A stretch of 64,000 bases of DNA from Selenomonas sp. oral taxon 126 (GCF_001683335.1 NZ_CP016201.1:829234-893233); one strand, 5' to 3'; shown: positions 35,297 through 44,220, counted from the stretch's first letter. Notes: a model not told the origin generated them from the letters alone. Translations and numbers: made by a program.

Positions 35297-36220
35297 TTAC
35301 TCCGTCAGCGTCTTTACATAGAACTCCTCGCGTGCCTCGGGGCTCATGGTCATGTAGTCCTTGGCGAGGGCACTGACCCAGGAACCGTAGGCGGGGTTCG
35401 GGAAGACGATGTAGCGCGTGCCGAAGTCGGCGCGTGCATTGTCGATGAGGGCGTTGCGCTCATCGCGCGTCTTGCCCTTCGTGCCGAGCGGCAGATCGCC
35501 CGCATTGTCACCCATGTAGACGACGACATCGTAGTCTGCGGCGATCTTGTCAAAGCGCGGCTGCTTGTCGCTCTGTGTCCGATCCTCCATGAGGAGGACG
35601 TGCTCCGCGTCCACGGAGGGGAAGCCGAGTGCCTTGAGGTTCTCGATGGTCGGCTCGTAGTTGACTTCGCTCCAGCGGTTGCTGACGTAGAAGATGGCAA
35701 CGCCGCGCCGTGCGACTTCGTTCAGGAAATCCGCCGCACCCGGCAGTGCCTCGGAGCGTCCCTCGTGCACGGTCGCGCGCCACCAGAGCGCATCATAACG
35801 GCCGTTGCCCGCGGCGGCAGCCGCTGCCATGGCGCGTGTGTTGTCCGTGACGGTCTCGTCGCAGTCGAGGACGATGGCGAGCGGCTTGCCGCTGCGCGCA
35901 GCGGGATTCGCCTGTGCGCGCGCAATCTCCGCGAGTGCCGCATTGTAGCCCTGATAGCAGAGCGCACGGTATTCTGCCGACGTGCGCATCCAGAGGAGTG
36001 CCATGTACTCGGCATCGGCAAGCTGCTGTGCGCTGATCTCCTCCTCGGTGAGCGGCAGGGGCATCGGTGCGTCCTGTACGTTCTGTACGTTCGCACTTCC
36101 GCCCGTCTGTGTCACGGGGGAAGCCGCGTACACCGCACTGCCGCCGAGCAAGAACGCCGCACTGCCGAGGGCAATCGTCTTTTTCCACGGATTCTTCCAC
36201 TGGATGTTCCATGTGTTCAT
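35297..36220 (-). CDS. Class C acid phosphatase (HAD superfamily, e(P4)-like)
   Basis: A 307-residue exported phosphatase. A signal peptide (KKTIALGSAAFLLGGSAVYA) ends before ASPVTQ. The HAD motifs are LDCDETVTDNT (DxDxT nucleophile), YVSNRW (motif II) and VVYMGDNAGDL (motif IV). Related e(P4) proteins dephosphorylate nucleotides such as NMN at the cell surface. Here the signal has no lipobox, so it is likely periplasmic. A shortened MITE lies just upstream of the start. Confidence 0.88.
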   Translation of the reverse strand: MNTWNIQWKNPWKKTIALGSAAFLLGGSAVYAASPVTQTGGSANVQNVQDAPMPLPLTEEEISAQQLADAEYMALLWMRTSAEYRALCYQGYNAALAEIARAQANPAARSGKPLAIVLDCDETVTDNTRAMAAAAAAGNGRYDALWWRATVHEGRSEALPGAADFLNEVARRGVAIFYVSNRWSEVNYEPTIENLKALGFPSVDAEHVLLMEDRTQSDKQPRFDKIAADYDVVVYMGDNAGDLPLGTKGKTRDERNALIDNARADFGTRYIVFPNPAYGSWVSALAKDYMTMSPEAREEFYVKTLTE

Positions 36221-36242
36221 TGTGAAATACCCCTTTTCTTTA

Positions 36243-36303
36243 AGGAATCGCTGAGCAAATCAGCCGCGCCATCTTGACGAACTTCATTTTATCAGCGATT
36301 CCT
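36243..36303. mobile_element. MITE copy 7, internally deleted (about 61 bp)
   Basis: Both ends are retained (AGGAATCGCTGA and TTTTATCAGCGATTCCT) with TA at 36241-36242, but about 100 bp of the interior is gone. It lies directly upstream of the acid phosphatase start. Confidence 0.72.
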
Positions 36304-36399
36304 ATATCAAAATTTTCAACCTATTATAACATAAATTCTGAAATAAAAAAGAAGGGACGATTGCACGCAGCTAAAAACTTCGTGCAACATTCTCTTCTT

Positions 36400-36500
36400 C
36401 GTGCCCCTTCCACCGCTCGCGCGGTCCCCCTTCCCCGTCATAACGGGGAAGGCATCAGCTTCTCCCGTCAGAGCGAAGGAGCGGTCAACCTGTTACCCGC
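36400..36500. repeat. Repeat B, copy 3
   Basis: GTGCCCCTTCCACCGCTCGC, CCCCCTTCCCCGTCATAACG and GGTCAACCTGTTACCCGC match the family border. It lies at the 3' end of the cysteine hydrolase gene (stop at 36485) and overlaps its last codons. Confidence 0.65.
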
Positions 36501-37012
36501 TCACCGACCTCCACCTGACACATCCGCATCGCCGCGAGCGCATTCGCGTGACTCTCAGGCGTTACCCCCGCGCAGCAGGAGGCGTCGACGGAGACGGGCT
36601 TCTCCGGATAGAATGCCTTCACGAGGAGGGCGTTGGAGATGACGCAGATGTCGGTGCACAGGCCGACGAGTTCGATCTCGTCGTAGTCCGCGAGTGCGGC
36701 GGGCAGCGTGGTCGCTCCAAAGGTGGGCTTCTCGATCACTGTCGCCGCGCGCACGAAGGGTTGCAGCGCGGGGGCGATCTCCCACCCTGCTGTGGCGCGA
36801 ATGCAGTGCTCGACGGGCAGTTTCTTCCCCTCCTGCGTCTCGAGGTAGTCCGCGCCGTGCGTATCCATGGTGAAGATGAGCGCCGTGCCCTCTGCGCGCG
36901 CGGCGGTGAGCTTTTCGACCATGCGCGGCAGCATCTCCTGCGCCTCTCGCGTCCCGAGCGCCCCGTCGATAAAGTCATTCTGCATATCCACGACAACAAT
37001 TGCTTTGCGCAT
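36485..37012 (-). CDS. Cysteine hydrolase, isochorismatase/nicotinamidase family
   Basis: A 175-residue hydrolase with the Asp-Lys-Cys triad of the family: Asp9 in VVDMQNDF, Lys95 in EKPTFGA, and Cys123 in GLCTDICVISNA. Family members split nicotinamide or related amides; size and HCIRATAGWEI fit a nicotinamidase-like enzyme, with a role in NAD salvage possible. AAAGGAGG lies upstream of the ATG. It follows a degraded toxin gene by 14 bp. Confidence 0.85.
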   Translation of the reverse strand: MRKAIVVVDMQNDFIDGALGTREAQEMLPRMVEKLTAARAEGTALIFTMDTHGADYLETQEGKKLPVEHCIRATAGWEIAPALQPFVRAATVIEKPTFGATTLPAALADYDEIELVGLCTDICVISNALLVKAFYPEKPVSVDASCCAGVTPESHANALAAMRMCQVEVGERVTG

Positions 37013-37026
37013 CGTGTTTTCCTCCT

Positions 37027-37110
37027 TTACTCCCCGAACAGATCGGCGTGCGTTCCCGTCGCTGCCGCAGACAGTATCAGCCGCTGGTTCGTATAGACAA
37101 TCTGATACAC
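37027..37110 (-). pseudogene. C-terminal remnant of a RelE/YafQ-family toxin
   Basis: After the antitoxin stop a GTG opens a 27-residue frame: VYQIVYTNQRLILSAAATGT followed by HADLFGE. This matches the end of YafQ-type toxins (...YxIxxDELILxRTGTHSDLF). The first two thirds of the toxin are missing, so it should be inactive. It begins 1 bp from the antitoxin stop, the spacing of a normal antitoxin-toxin pair. Confidence 0.65.
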
Positions 37111-37111
37111 G

Positions 37112-37375
37112 CTAGTCCTCCAACATAGATGCGACTGCTGCCTCTGCGGAGGAGAATGGTCCATGCAGATTCTTTCCCGTGCGGCTGTCACGCACCGCCT
37201 CCATCAAGTCTTCGGGCAATTCATAATGAGCCACGGAGAACGGAATGCCTGCGCGGGCGATGGACGCCCGCAGAAAAATCTGGATTGCTGTCGCTGTATC
37301 AAGTCCGAGGCTGGCAAAGAGGTCATCTGCCTCCTGTTTCACATGATCCTCGACCATCAGTTCAAATCGCGTCAT
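37112..37375 (-). CDS. RelB/DinJ-family antitoxin (orphan)
   Basis: An 87-residue ribbon-helix-helix antitoxin. The N-terminal RHH reads MTRFELMVEDHVKQEADDLF and LGLDTATAIQIFLRASIARAG, followed by the DinJ-like GIPFSV. The C-terminal arm (about 55-87) would have wrapped the toxin. GGAGGTG precedes the ATG at 37375. The partner toxin is a 27-residue remnant, so the antitoxin may persist as an autorepressor or a decoy. Confidence 0.85.
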   Translation of the reverse strand: MTRFELMVEDHVKQEADDLFASLGLDTATAIQIFLRASIARAGIPFSVAHYELPEDLMEAVRDSRTGKNLHGPFSSAEAAVASMLED

Positions 37376-37439
37376 GATCTGCACCTCCATATCTGATGTA
37401 GCTTCATTATACCACATTTCCGCGCATTCGATGCACGCA

Positions 37440-37479
37440 AAACGGGCGACTCTACAAAACTGCTTCGTAGAGTCGCCCA
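37440..37479 (-). terminator. Terminator of the small exported protein gene
   Basis: GGGCGACTCTAC and GTAGAGTCGCCC are perfect complements; GTTTT follows on the minus strand. Confidence 0.85.
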
Positions 37480-37496
37480 TTCCGTACAGGGAACGC

Positions 37497-37781
37497 TCAG
37501 GTATTCTTCGCAATGATCGCGCCGATGACGGCACCCGCGATGATGGCGGTGTTGACGCTGCCCTGTGAGTACTTCTTGCCGTCCTTCTTCTTGCGCTTGC
37601 CGCCCCATGCGAGCTGCTGCATCTCGGCGCTGCCGTCCGCCGTGGTGAACGCCGTCTGCGTGACGCGCTGCGGCGCATTCAGTGCGCTCGCGGAGACCTC
37701 CGCAGCACCGACAGCACCATAGCCGAGCACGCCGACGAGGGCAGTGACCGCCGTTTTCTTCATCATCTTTGTATTCATCAT
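37497..37781 (-). CDS. Small exported glycine-zipper-like protein
   Basis: A 94-residue protein with a signal sequence (TAVTALVGVLGYGAVGAAEV) and a basic patch (GGKRKKKDGKK) before a C-terminal hydrophobic segment (TAIIAGAVIGAIIAKNT) with GxxxG-like spacing. That segment may insert in the membrane. I do not recognise a family. AAAGGA lies 10 bp upstream of the ATG at 37781. Confidence 0.65.
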   Translation of the reverse strand: MMNTKMMKKTAVTALVGVLGYGAVGAAEVSASALNAPQRVTQTAFTTADGSAEMQQLAWGGKRKKKDGKKYSQGSVNTAIIAGAVIGAIIAKNT

Positions 37782-37925
37782 GTGAATCACATCCTTTTCG
37801 CAATTGGAGAAATCTCTTCCCGTTACATGGATATAGTACCGCCCTCACATGGGAAATCCATTCGATCAGAATGCGAGTTTTGTTAGGAGTTGCTCCTAAT
37901 TTTTGACAAAAGGATGTCAGTGCAT

Positions 37926-37952
37926 AAAAAAAGACTGACAAATGCCAGTCTT
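37926..37952 (-). terminator. Terminator of the amidase gene
   Basis: AAGACTGGCA and TGTCAGTCTT form a hairpin followed by seven T on the minus strand. Confidence 0.88.
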
Positions 37953-37956
37953 ACTC

Positions 37957-38580
37957 TTAGAGAACACCGTGCTCCCGATAATACTGCGCCTTGCCGCGCA
38001 GGACATCGCCGCCGCGCGAGCCGTCCTGTGCCCACGGATTGAAAACGGGGCTCTCCGCCATGCCGAGGTACTCGAGATCCCAGCGCTCGCAGGTTGTGCG
38101 CGGGCCGTAGGGCGCGTGAGCACGCACGCCGTCCTCGTTGTCCGCTGCCTCGCCGTGGGTCATGACGCGCTCCCTGTCGATCGTCAGCCAGAGTCCATCC
38201 GCGAGCGCCGTCACCGCCATTGCCATCGACTCGATCTGGGCGGCGGTCGGCGGCTCCGCTCCGAGATCATCGGTCGTTGCGCCGCACGCCGCGAGGAGGG
38301 CGATGCTCACGCTCCCGCTGTTGCGCAGGTAGGTCGCGGCAAGTACCTCGTCAAGCACGCCCGCGCCGATGACATAGATTCCTCCATCCGCGTCGATCTG
38401 CACATGGTAGTCCGCGAAGAACTGCCCATAGTGCCCCGCTGTCCAGTGCAGATACACCTTCGTCTCACGCGCACACCGCGCAGCAGCGTACATAAGGGGC
38501 ACACGGTACGCCGCAGCGAGTTCCCGCAGCTCGGCACAGGTGACGCGTCGCATGGCGGAGGGCGGGAGGATGGCACTCAT
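37957..38580 (-). CDS. N-acetylmuramoyl-L-alanine amidase (Amidase_2-type)
   Basis: A 207-residue amidase without a signal peptide. The zinc-binding start is KVYLHWTAGHYGQFFADYHV and IDADGGIYV; a second His is in VMTHGEAADNE, and the C terminus is tryptophan-rich (CERWDLEYLG, FNPWAQDGSRGG). This layout fits phage-type endolysins. GGAGGGG precedes the ATG. Its start overlaps the end of a 57-residue one-helix protein by 4 bases. The pair looks like a domesticated phage lysis unit; no other phage genes are nearby. Confidence 0.8.
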   Translation of the reverse strand: MSAILPPSAMRRVTCAELRELAAAYRVPLMYAAARCARETKVYLHWTAGHYGQFFADYHVQIDADGGIYVIGAGVLDEVLAATYLRNSGSVSIALLAACGATTDDLGAEPPTAAQIESMAMAVTALADGLWLTIDRERVMTHGEAADNEDGVRAHAPYGPRTTCERWDLEYLGMAESPVFNPWAQDGSRGGDVLRGKAQYYREHGVL

Positions 38581-38750
38581 CGCGTCCCCTCCTTTTCCCC
38601 ACGCATCATGACGGTGCGCCCGAGGAAGCCGATCAGCCCCGAGGCGATGTTGCTCGTCAGCTCCGCGCTCCCGTAGAATACGGACAGGATCGCGACGATG
38701 ACGAGTCCCGTCCCGACCATCCAGTCCACGCGCGGCAGATAGTTTCGCAT
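38577..38750 (-). CDS. Small one-helix membrane protein (holin-like), paired with the amidase
   Basis: A 57-residue protein with one hydrophobic segment (MVGTGLVIVAILSVFYGSAE) and an amphipathic C terminus (SGLIGFLGRTVMMRGEKEG). It overlaps the amidase start by 4 bases, so they are translated together. The size and coupling suggest a holin or export helper, but the sequence alone does not show it. AAAGGAG lies 9 bp upstream of ATG. Confidence 0.68.
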   Translation of the reverse strand: MRNYLPRVDWMVGTGLVIVAILSVFYGSAELTSNIASGLIGFLGRTVMMRGEKEGTR

Positions 38751-38831
38751 AAAAATTCTCCTTTCTCGTGTCCGCAAATTTCCTTCCATATAGAAGTACC
38801 TGCTGCAAACAGGAAAAAGGAGAGGTTCTAT

Positions 38832-39653
38832 CTATTCTTTTGCGGCAAGCTGCCGTTTTTGAAGCAGTTCCTCGATCTGCGAAAGGTGCGTGCGGATCTC
38901 CGCCTCGATCTCGTTTGCCGTACGCACATCGGGCGGCGCGTTCTTCGCCGCTTCCTCGGCAGCCTTCTGCTTGGCTGCCTCCGAGATGGATCCGACCGCC
39001 TCCACGACGATACCCACCATGACGTTCAGCAGGGTGATGGCCGTGAGCAGAATGAAGATCAGGAAGTATATCCACGCATAGGAATACACTGCCATGATCG
39101 GGCGCGCAACGGCGGTTGCCCACGACTCGAACGTCATGACCTGAAACAGGGTGAACATGGAGCCGCCGATGTCCCCGAACAGCTCCGGGAAGTCTTCTCC
39201 AAACAGGCTGCTGCCGAAGACGCCGAAGATGTAGAAGATGATGAAGAGCAGCATCAGCGCCCACGACATGCTGGGGATTGCCTTCAGCATGGACGATACG
39301 AGGATCTGCAGCTCGGGGAACTCGGCGAGTGCCTTCAGCAGTCGGAAGATACGGAACGCTCGGATGACCGAGACACTCGAGGAGATGAAGATGATGGAGG
39401 TGAGGACGATCACGAAGTCGAAGATATTCCAACCCTCTGACCAGAAGCTCCGCCGATAGACGAGCAGCTTGGCGACCAGCTCAATGGTGAAGATGACTAG
39501 GCAGCCTTTGTCGATTGCCTCCAAAAGCGCGATCTCATCGACGGTCAGCGACCGGCTCGTCAGTATGCCGAGGACGGCAGCATTGAGGATGATGACGAAG
39601 GTGATGATCTTCTGCGTATGCTTCCAGTTGAGTGCTTTTTGCAGTATCTCCAT
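38832..39653 (-). CDS. Voltage-gated sodium channel, NaChBac type (ion transporter)
   Basis: A 273-residue single-domain six-helix channel. S4 has basic residues every third position (SVIRAFRIFRLLKAL). The pore helix and filter TFESWATAVARP (from residue 174) match the NaChBac filter TLESWAS, predicting a sodium-selective tetramer. A C-terminal coiled coil follows (SEAAKQKAAEEAAKNA and beyond), the usual tetramerisation element. ATG at 39653 has GAGGGG 10 bp upstream. It stands alone. Confidence 0.92.
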   Translation of the reverse strand: MEILQKALNWKHTQKIITFVIILNAAVLGILTSRSLTVDEIALLEAIDKGCLVIFTIELVAKLLVYRRSFWSEGWNIFDFVIVLTSIIFISSSVSVIRAFRIFRLLKALAEFPELQILVSSMLKAIPSMSWALMLLFIIFYIFGVFGSSLFGEDFPELFGDIGGSMFTLFQVMTFESWATAVARPIMAVYSYAWIYFLIFILLTAITLLNVMVGIVVEAVGSISEAAKQKAAEEAAKNAPPDVRTANEIEAEIRTHLSQIEELLQKRQLAAKE

Positions 39654-39819
39654 AAAATAATGACCCCTCACGACAAAAGGTGCGTCAAAAACGCACTGCT
39701 CTGATGTAGACCGGACAAGAAAGCGGAATCCGCCCCCTTGTGAATTGCTTCCACATTATAGCATAATTACAGCGGGCGCGCAAGAACTGCACACCCGCCA
39801 CGCCAACACTTTCTATGCC

Positions 39820-41181
39820 CTATTTCTTCGTCCGTCCCCCGCGCTGCACCTTGTCCAGATAGCGGCGCGTCTCGTGGACGACAATGCCGGAGAGCGCGAT
39901 GAGCGCGATGAGGTTCGGGATCGCCATGAGCCCGTTCACAATGTCGGCGAGCACCCAGATCGCCTCGAGCTTCAGGAATGCGCCGCACGCAATGAGTGCA
40001 ATGAAGACGATGCGGTACGGCAGGATGGCGCGCATGCCCGCGAGATAGAACACGGCACGCTCGCCGTAGTAGTTCCAGCCGAGGATGGTGGTGAACGCAA
40101 AGAGCGCGAGCGAGACGGTGAGGAGTGCGCCGCCGATTGAGCCGTAGAGACTCGAGAACGCCGCGCCCGTCATTGCCGCACCCGCCACATCGCCGTGCCA
40201 TGCGCCCGTGAGGACGAGGACGAGCCCCGTCATGGAGCAGATGATAATCGTATCAATAAATGTCCCCGTCATGGAGATCAGCCCCTGCTCGGCGGGCTCC
40301 TTCGTCTTTGCCGCAGCCGCTGCAATCGGCGCGGAGCCAAGACCCGACTCGTTCGAGAAGACGCCGCGTGCAATGCCGCTGCTCATCGCCATCATGACGG
40401 TCGAGCCGGCGAATCCGCCCGCCGCCGCCGTGCCCGTGAACGCGCTGTCGAGAATGAGCGCGATCGCCGCCGGGATCTCGCCGATGTGCATGAGAATGAT
40501 GCCCGCGCAGATGACGACGTAGAGCACCGCCATAAAGGGGATGATCCGCGCGGCGACCTCAGCGATGCTGCGGAGCCCGCCGATCGTGATCGCCGCAATG
40601 AGCACTGTGAGCGCGATGTCGGTGATGATGCGCGGCACGCCGAAGGACAGCTCCACGGAGTCCACAATGGCGTTGACCTGCGGGAATGTGCCGATACCAA
40701 AGAACGCAACGAGCACCGTCGCAGCCGCGAAGAAGCCCGCGAGCGGACGATATTTCTCACCCATGCCGCGCCGAATGTAGTACATCGGACCGCCCGCGAT
40801 CTCACCGCGCTCGTCCGTCGTGCGGTACTTCACGGCGAGCAGTCCCTCCGCATACTTCGTCGCCATGCCGAAGAACGCCGCCATCCACATCCAGAAGATT
40901 GCGCCGGGGCCGCCGACCTTCACCGCCGTCGCAACGCCGACAATGTTGCCCGTGCCGATGGTCGCGGCGAGCGCCACGCAGAGAGCCTTGAAGCTTGAGA
41001 TATCGCCCGCGCCCTTGTTCTTTGCCCTGAGGATCAGAGAGAGTGCGCGCGGCAGGTGCACAACCTGGATCAGCGCGAGGCGCACGGTGAGGAGGATGCC
41101 CGTCCCCACGAGCAGCGTGATGAGCGGAACGCCCCAGAGAAACGAGTCAATGGCGTTCAGCATGGGAAGAAATGATTCCAT
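39820..41181 (-). CDS. Sodium:alanine/glycine symporter (AGCS family)
   Basis: A 453-residue inner-membrane symporter with about 11 helices. AGCS landmarks are FKALCVALAATIGTGNIVGVA, GPGAIFWMWMAAFFGMATKY, GGPMYYIRRGMG and FSNESGLGSAPIAAAAAKT. It imports alanine or glycine with sodium. The ATG at 41181 has GGGGG 7 bp upstream; earlier in-frame ATGs are too close to it or lack a site. It stands alone, with a MITE upstream. Confidence 0.92.
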   Translation of the reverse strand: MESFLPMLNAIDSFLWGVPLITLLVGTGILLTVRLALIQVVHLPRALSLILRAKNKGAGDISSFKALCVALAATIGTGNIVGVATAVKVGGPGAIFWMWMAAFFGMATKYAEGLLAVKYRTTDERGEIAGGPMYYIRRGMGEKYRPLAGFFAAATVLVAFFGIGTFPQVNAIVDSVELSFGVPRIITDIALTVLIAAITIGGLRSIAEVAARIIPFMAVLYVVICAGIILMHIGEIPAAIALILDSAFTGTAAAGGFAGSTVMMAMSSGIARGVFSNESGLGSAPIAAAAAKTKEPAEQGLISMTGTFIDTIIICSMTGLVLVLTGAWHGDVAGAAMTGAAFSSLYGSIGGALLTVSLALFAFTTILGWNYYGERAVFYLAGMRAILPYRIVFIALIACGAFLKLEAIWVLADIVNGLMAIPNLIALIALSGIVVHETRRYLDKVQRGGRTKK

Positions 41182-41296
41182 GTCCATACCCCCTAATTCA
41201 TTTATTTTCATTTGGTTCAAAAATGAAAATATGCGGGTATTTTACCATGATAAAGCATGAAATGTCCATGTATACATGAAAGGAGGCTGTTTTACA

Positions 41297-41458
41297 GGGA
41301 ATCGCTGATAAAATGAAGTCCGTCAGATTGGTGCAGATTTTTTGTCCTGTCAAGGAGACAAACCGGACGCATAGCAAGAGCTATGTGGAGGATTTGTCGA
41401 CACAGAGAGGGCGAAAAAGATGCGCCAAGATGCCGGTGCTGAATTTATCAGTGCTTCC
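41297..41458. mobile_element. MITE copy 4 (162 bp)
   Basis: GGGAATCGCTGATAAAATGA at the left and TTATCAGTGCTTCC at the right. The flanks read TTTACA and ACAGG, so this copy shows ACA rather than the usual TA on both sides. It fills half of the 337-bp gap between the symporter start and the next gene's end. Confidence 0.78.
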
Positions 41459-41470
41459 ACAGGTATACGG

Positions 41471-41506
41471 AAACAGCCTCCGCACCGCTGCGCGAAGGCT
41501 GTGTTT
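41471..41506 (-). terminator. Terminator of the exported protein gene at 41519
   Basis: AAACAGCCTCCGC and GCGCGAAGGCTGT form a hairpin with GTTT on one side and TTAAAACAC on the other. Confidence 0.65.
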
Positions 41507-41518
41507 TAATGAAGTTAA

Positions 41519-42283
41519 TCAGTTCCAATACTTTGTCAGCATAATATGATCCATATAATTGCCGAAGACAAGATACTCCTCGCCCCCGATGGCATAACAT
41601 CCACTGAACGAATATGTATCATCGTAATGAACCCGCGGAACGCTCTTCATATGATACGCCTCTGCGAATTCGTACGGCTCGTTCGTGCAGTTCAGCCCCG
41701 ACCGATCCAGAGAAGCAGGACTGCCCCGCATCAGGATAATGCGGTCAACCGTGTCCGCATCAAACGTGACCGCAACCCGCAGCGGCGCATAATACCAACC
41801 GTAGGTGTTCACATAGGGGTTCAGATTCCCCTGCTGCGTGGGCGCGCCGATCGTCTTCGTCACCTCCGCCGAGGTCATGCCGAGGTGGATGCCCGCGATG
41901 GACTCGTTGAACGCGGGCTTTGCCGTGCGGTGCAGCATCTGAGCGTCGTTCAGTTTGATTGCGTCCTTGTCCGAGCGGCGGATGTCCCACGTCAGATACA
42001 GATTCCGTGTACCCGTACTCTCCAAAATCTCGAACCGCCCCGCGCCGTGCGAAGTCCCTCCCGCAAAATCGTACGCCGCGAGAACGGGGCAACCGTTGAT
42101 ATATCCGTCATGAATCTGAAGGATGCAGTTGCCGTCAGCATCGTACCAGTCCCCCTCCATCAGGTTCAGCGTCTTCGTTACATACTGCTGCTCCATCTGC
42201 GCCGCCTCTGCGGGCTGCACCGCTCCGATAACGAGGGAGACAGCAAAAAGAAATGCAGCGAGAAAGCATTTAGCGGTTGTCAT
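41519..42283 (-). CDS. Exported protein of unknown function with a BamE/SmpA-like segment
   Basis: A 254-residue protein with a signal peptide (FLAAFLFAVSLVIGAVQPAEA). The first half (GDWYDADGNCILQIHDGYIN) looks like a beta-rich domain. The second half contains GIHLGMTSAEVTKTIGAPTQ, the helix pattern seen in SmpA/BamE-like proteins. It shares this pattern with the next gene upstream (GIMVGTPRSEVEAIYGAPTE), so the two may be distant paralogues. Function unknown. Confidence 0.7.
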   Translation of the reverse strand: MTTAKCFLAAFLFAVSLVIGAVQPAEAAQMEQQYVTKTLNLMEGDWYDADGNCILQIHDGYINGCPVLAAYDFAGGTSHGAGRFEILESTGTRNLYLTWDIRRSDKDAIKLNDAQMLHRTAKPAFNESIAGIHLGMTSAEVTKTIGAPTQQGNLNPYVNTYGWYYAPLRVAVTFDADTVDRIILMRGSPASLDRSGLNCTNEPYEFAEAYHMKSVPRVHYDDTYSFSGCYAIGGEEYLVFGNYMDHIMLTKYWN

Positions 42284-42327
42284 ATGATGCTCCTTTCGAG
42301 ATATTTTCGAGATATATGAGTCTTCCT

Positions 42328-42840
42328 TTATTCGTACCCGACGATGCCGATGCGCGTGATGCTGCCGCCCTCCGCGCTGAACACGATGGCAATCCCGTAT
42401 GGATCGAGGTAGACAAAGCTCTCGTTCCCGCTCTCACTCCGCGAGTACCGATGCGGCTTGCCATACGTGCGCATGACCGCGTCCGCAGGGTCGCCGACCG
42501 TCACGCCCGCCGGCGTTGCAATGCCGTTGTGCGCGGTGCTGATGATAAACATTGCCATATCCTTGACGAAGATGACCTGAAACGACGTGCCGTAGGTATA
42601 CGTGTCCATCATCTCATCCATCGCGGCGCTCTTCACCGGCTCCGTGCGCTCGGTCGGCGCGCCGTAGATCGCCTCGACCTCGCTGCGCGGCGTGCCGACC
42701 ATGATGCCGCCAAGCGCGATCTCCGTGCTCTGCAGAACATGATCGTCCGAATTGATCTGAGTCACGCCCGCAGCTGCGGCAACTGCCGAAAACGCCAGTA
42801 CGAACGCGGCAGCCAGAGTGACAATTCTCTTCCTCATCAT
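42328..42840 (-). CDS. Small exported protein with two SmpA/BamE-like helical motifs
   Basis: A 170-residue protein with a signal peptide (IVTLAAAFVLAFSAVAAAAG). Two similar motifs, GIMVGTPRSEVEAIYGAPTE and VTVGDPADAVMRTYGKPHR, suggest an internal duplication of the SmpA/BamE-like fold. AGGAGG lies 6 bp upstream of the ATG at 42840. It ends 44 bp before the next gene's start, so both may be one operon, perhaps in envelope maintenance. Confidence 0.72.
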   Translation of the reverse strand: MMRKRIVTLAAAFVLAFSAVAAAAGVTQINSDDHVLQSTEIALGGIMVGTPRSEVEAIYGAPTERTEPVKSAAMDEMMDTYTYGTSFQVIFVKDMAMFIISTAHNGIATPAGVTVGDPADAVMRTYGKPHRYSRSESGNESFVYLDPYGIAIVFSAEGGSITRIGIVGYE

Positions 42841-42996
42841 TCTCATCCTCCTTGCAGATGTTAGAATCTCTTTGATTTTTTTCGACAAAAGACGGTGATT
42901 TCCTTCAAGCAATGAACGTTGCCAAGTAGTTGCAAACTTGTTGGAAAGTTTTCTGTAGAGGCACGATGGAGAGAAGCATATGCCTTCGCTTATCCG

Positions 42997-44220
42997 CTAT
43001 TTATGAGCGTTCCCTTCATCAAAAGGCTCCGTACGCAGCATATAATGATAGGGGCGGCTCGTCCGATTCTGATATATATGGGCTTCCGGAATATGCTTCA
43101 ATTTCGCATAGATCGTTGTCTCTGTCTTGTCGAGGGTTCGTGCGATCTCGGAGACGGTCGCGCCGACATCCGAAAATACCGATGCTTGCAGAAGTACATC
43201 GTATACACCGCGCATCGTTTTATCATTGACATCTGCCACTACGATATCGTGGTATTTCCGATACCGCTGCAACCGTTCCGCGAGCACCTCAGCCGTATAG
43301 TCAATCGCCTCATGAACGAAATGCAGCGTTCCGATGATGAACGGCGTCATATCGCCACAGTTCAGAGACGATGTTGTCTCGGCAAACAGCTTATAGTAGC
43401 CTTTCCTGCGCTTTTTGATGAGGAGGGAGAGCTGAAGCGCAACCGTCGGATGGAACTCCCGCGCGAGCAGATAGGTCGTAATAAAGCGCGACATACGCCC
43501 ATTCCCATCATAAAACGGATGAATATAGCCAAACAGATAGTGGAAAATGGCGATGCGATAGAGCAGGGGCATTTGCTCCTCATGCAGCAGAGCAAGCGCC
43601 TGCTCCATATCGCGCACGATCTTCTCCTCGGGATAGCTGCCGCGATGAATCGTCTTTTGCGAAGGCGATACGATGTCCACAGAGCCCTTGCGGAACAAAG
43701 ACCCGTCGGGAAGGTTCGCCGGATCCGCACGGCGGATTTCGTCGGCGATAAAGGTGTCAAAGAGTGCACGCAGATCGGCGGGCGTCCCGAGAGCAACTTC
43801 CTCTCCCTGGAGAATCCGCGTGTATTTGTTGACGACGCCCCCCAGACGCATCCGCAGGCGATCTGCAGGCGCAGTCTCCATCGCCGCACGAATCTCGCGC
43901 TTCGTACTGTGCACGCCCTCGATCGCGTTGGTCGCGAGAATCTCCTGCACGAGGCAGGTGTGCAGGAACTGATCGATTCCTGCTGTCGGTACGTGTGCAA
44001 TATGCCCGAGGAGTGCCGTGAAGTCCCGTCCGATTGCCTCCTGCAGGAGCGCAAGCTCCTCCGTATAGCAGTAAAATGCCGGGTAGGTCTGCGTTCGACC
44101 ATATTCCTGCAGGATAAAATTGAGATGGCGCGTCATCGGGCTCGTACGGCGGCGCTCATGCTCCGCACGCCACTGATGCTCATCCCTCCGATAGAGATGG
44201 GAGAGAGATTCATAAGCCAT
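42997..44220 (-). CDS. Fic-domain protein (AMPylase), class II
   Basis: A 407-residue enzyme. The Fic motif is intact: HPFYDGNGRM (from His234). An N-terminal inhibitory helix with TNAIEG (97-102) fits the [S/T]xxxE[G/N] rule, so the protein is self-inhibited. A C-terminal winged-helix-like part (ATVSEIARTLDKTETTIYAK) is common in this Fic class. Such proteins transfer AMP to a target protein. GGAGG lies 8 bp upstream of ATG. Target unknown. Confidence 0.9.
   Translation of the reverse strand: MAYESLSHLYRRDEHQWRAEHERRRTSPMTRHLNFILQEYGRTQTYPAFYCYTEELALLQEAIGRDFTALLGHIAHVPTAGIDQFLHTCLVQEILATNAIEGVHSTKREIRAAMETAPADRLRMRLGGVVNKYTRILQGEEVALGTPADLRALFDTFIADEIRRADPANLPDGSLFRKGSVDIVSPSQKTIHRGSYPEEKIVRDMEQALALLHEEQMPLLYRIAIFHYLFGYIHPFYDGNGRMSRFITTYLLAREFHPTVALQLSLLIKKRRKGYYKLFAETTSSLNCGDMTPFIIGTLHFVHEAIDYTAEVLAERLQRYRKYHDIVVADVNDKTMRGVYDVLLQASVFSDVGATVSEIARTLDKTETTIYAKLKHIPEAHIYQNRTSRPYHYMLRTEPFDEGNAHK

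Noticed and set aside
37957..38750. A prophage
   Set aside because: Only an amidase and a small membrane protein are present; there are no structural, integrase or packaging genes near them.
37957..39432. A 491-codon minus-strand frame running from the amidase upstream
   Set aside because: The part before 38580 is out of phase with the ion channel and small membrane protein genes, which are convincing; the amidase starts at 38580 with a good ribosome-binding site.
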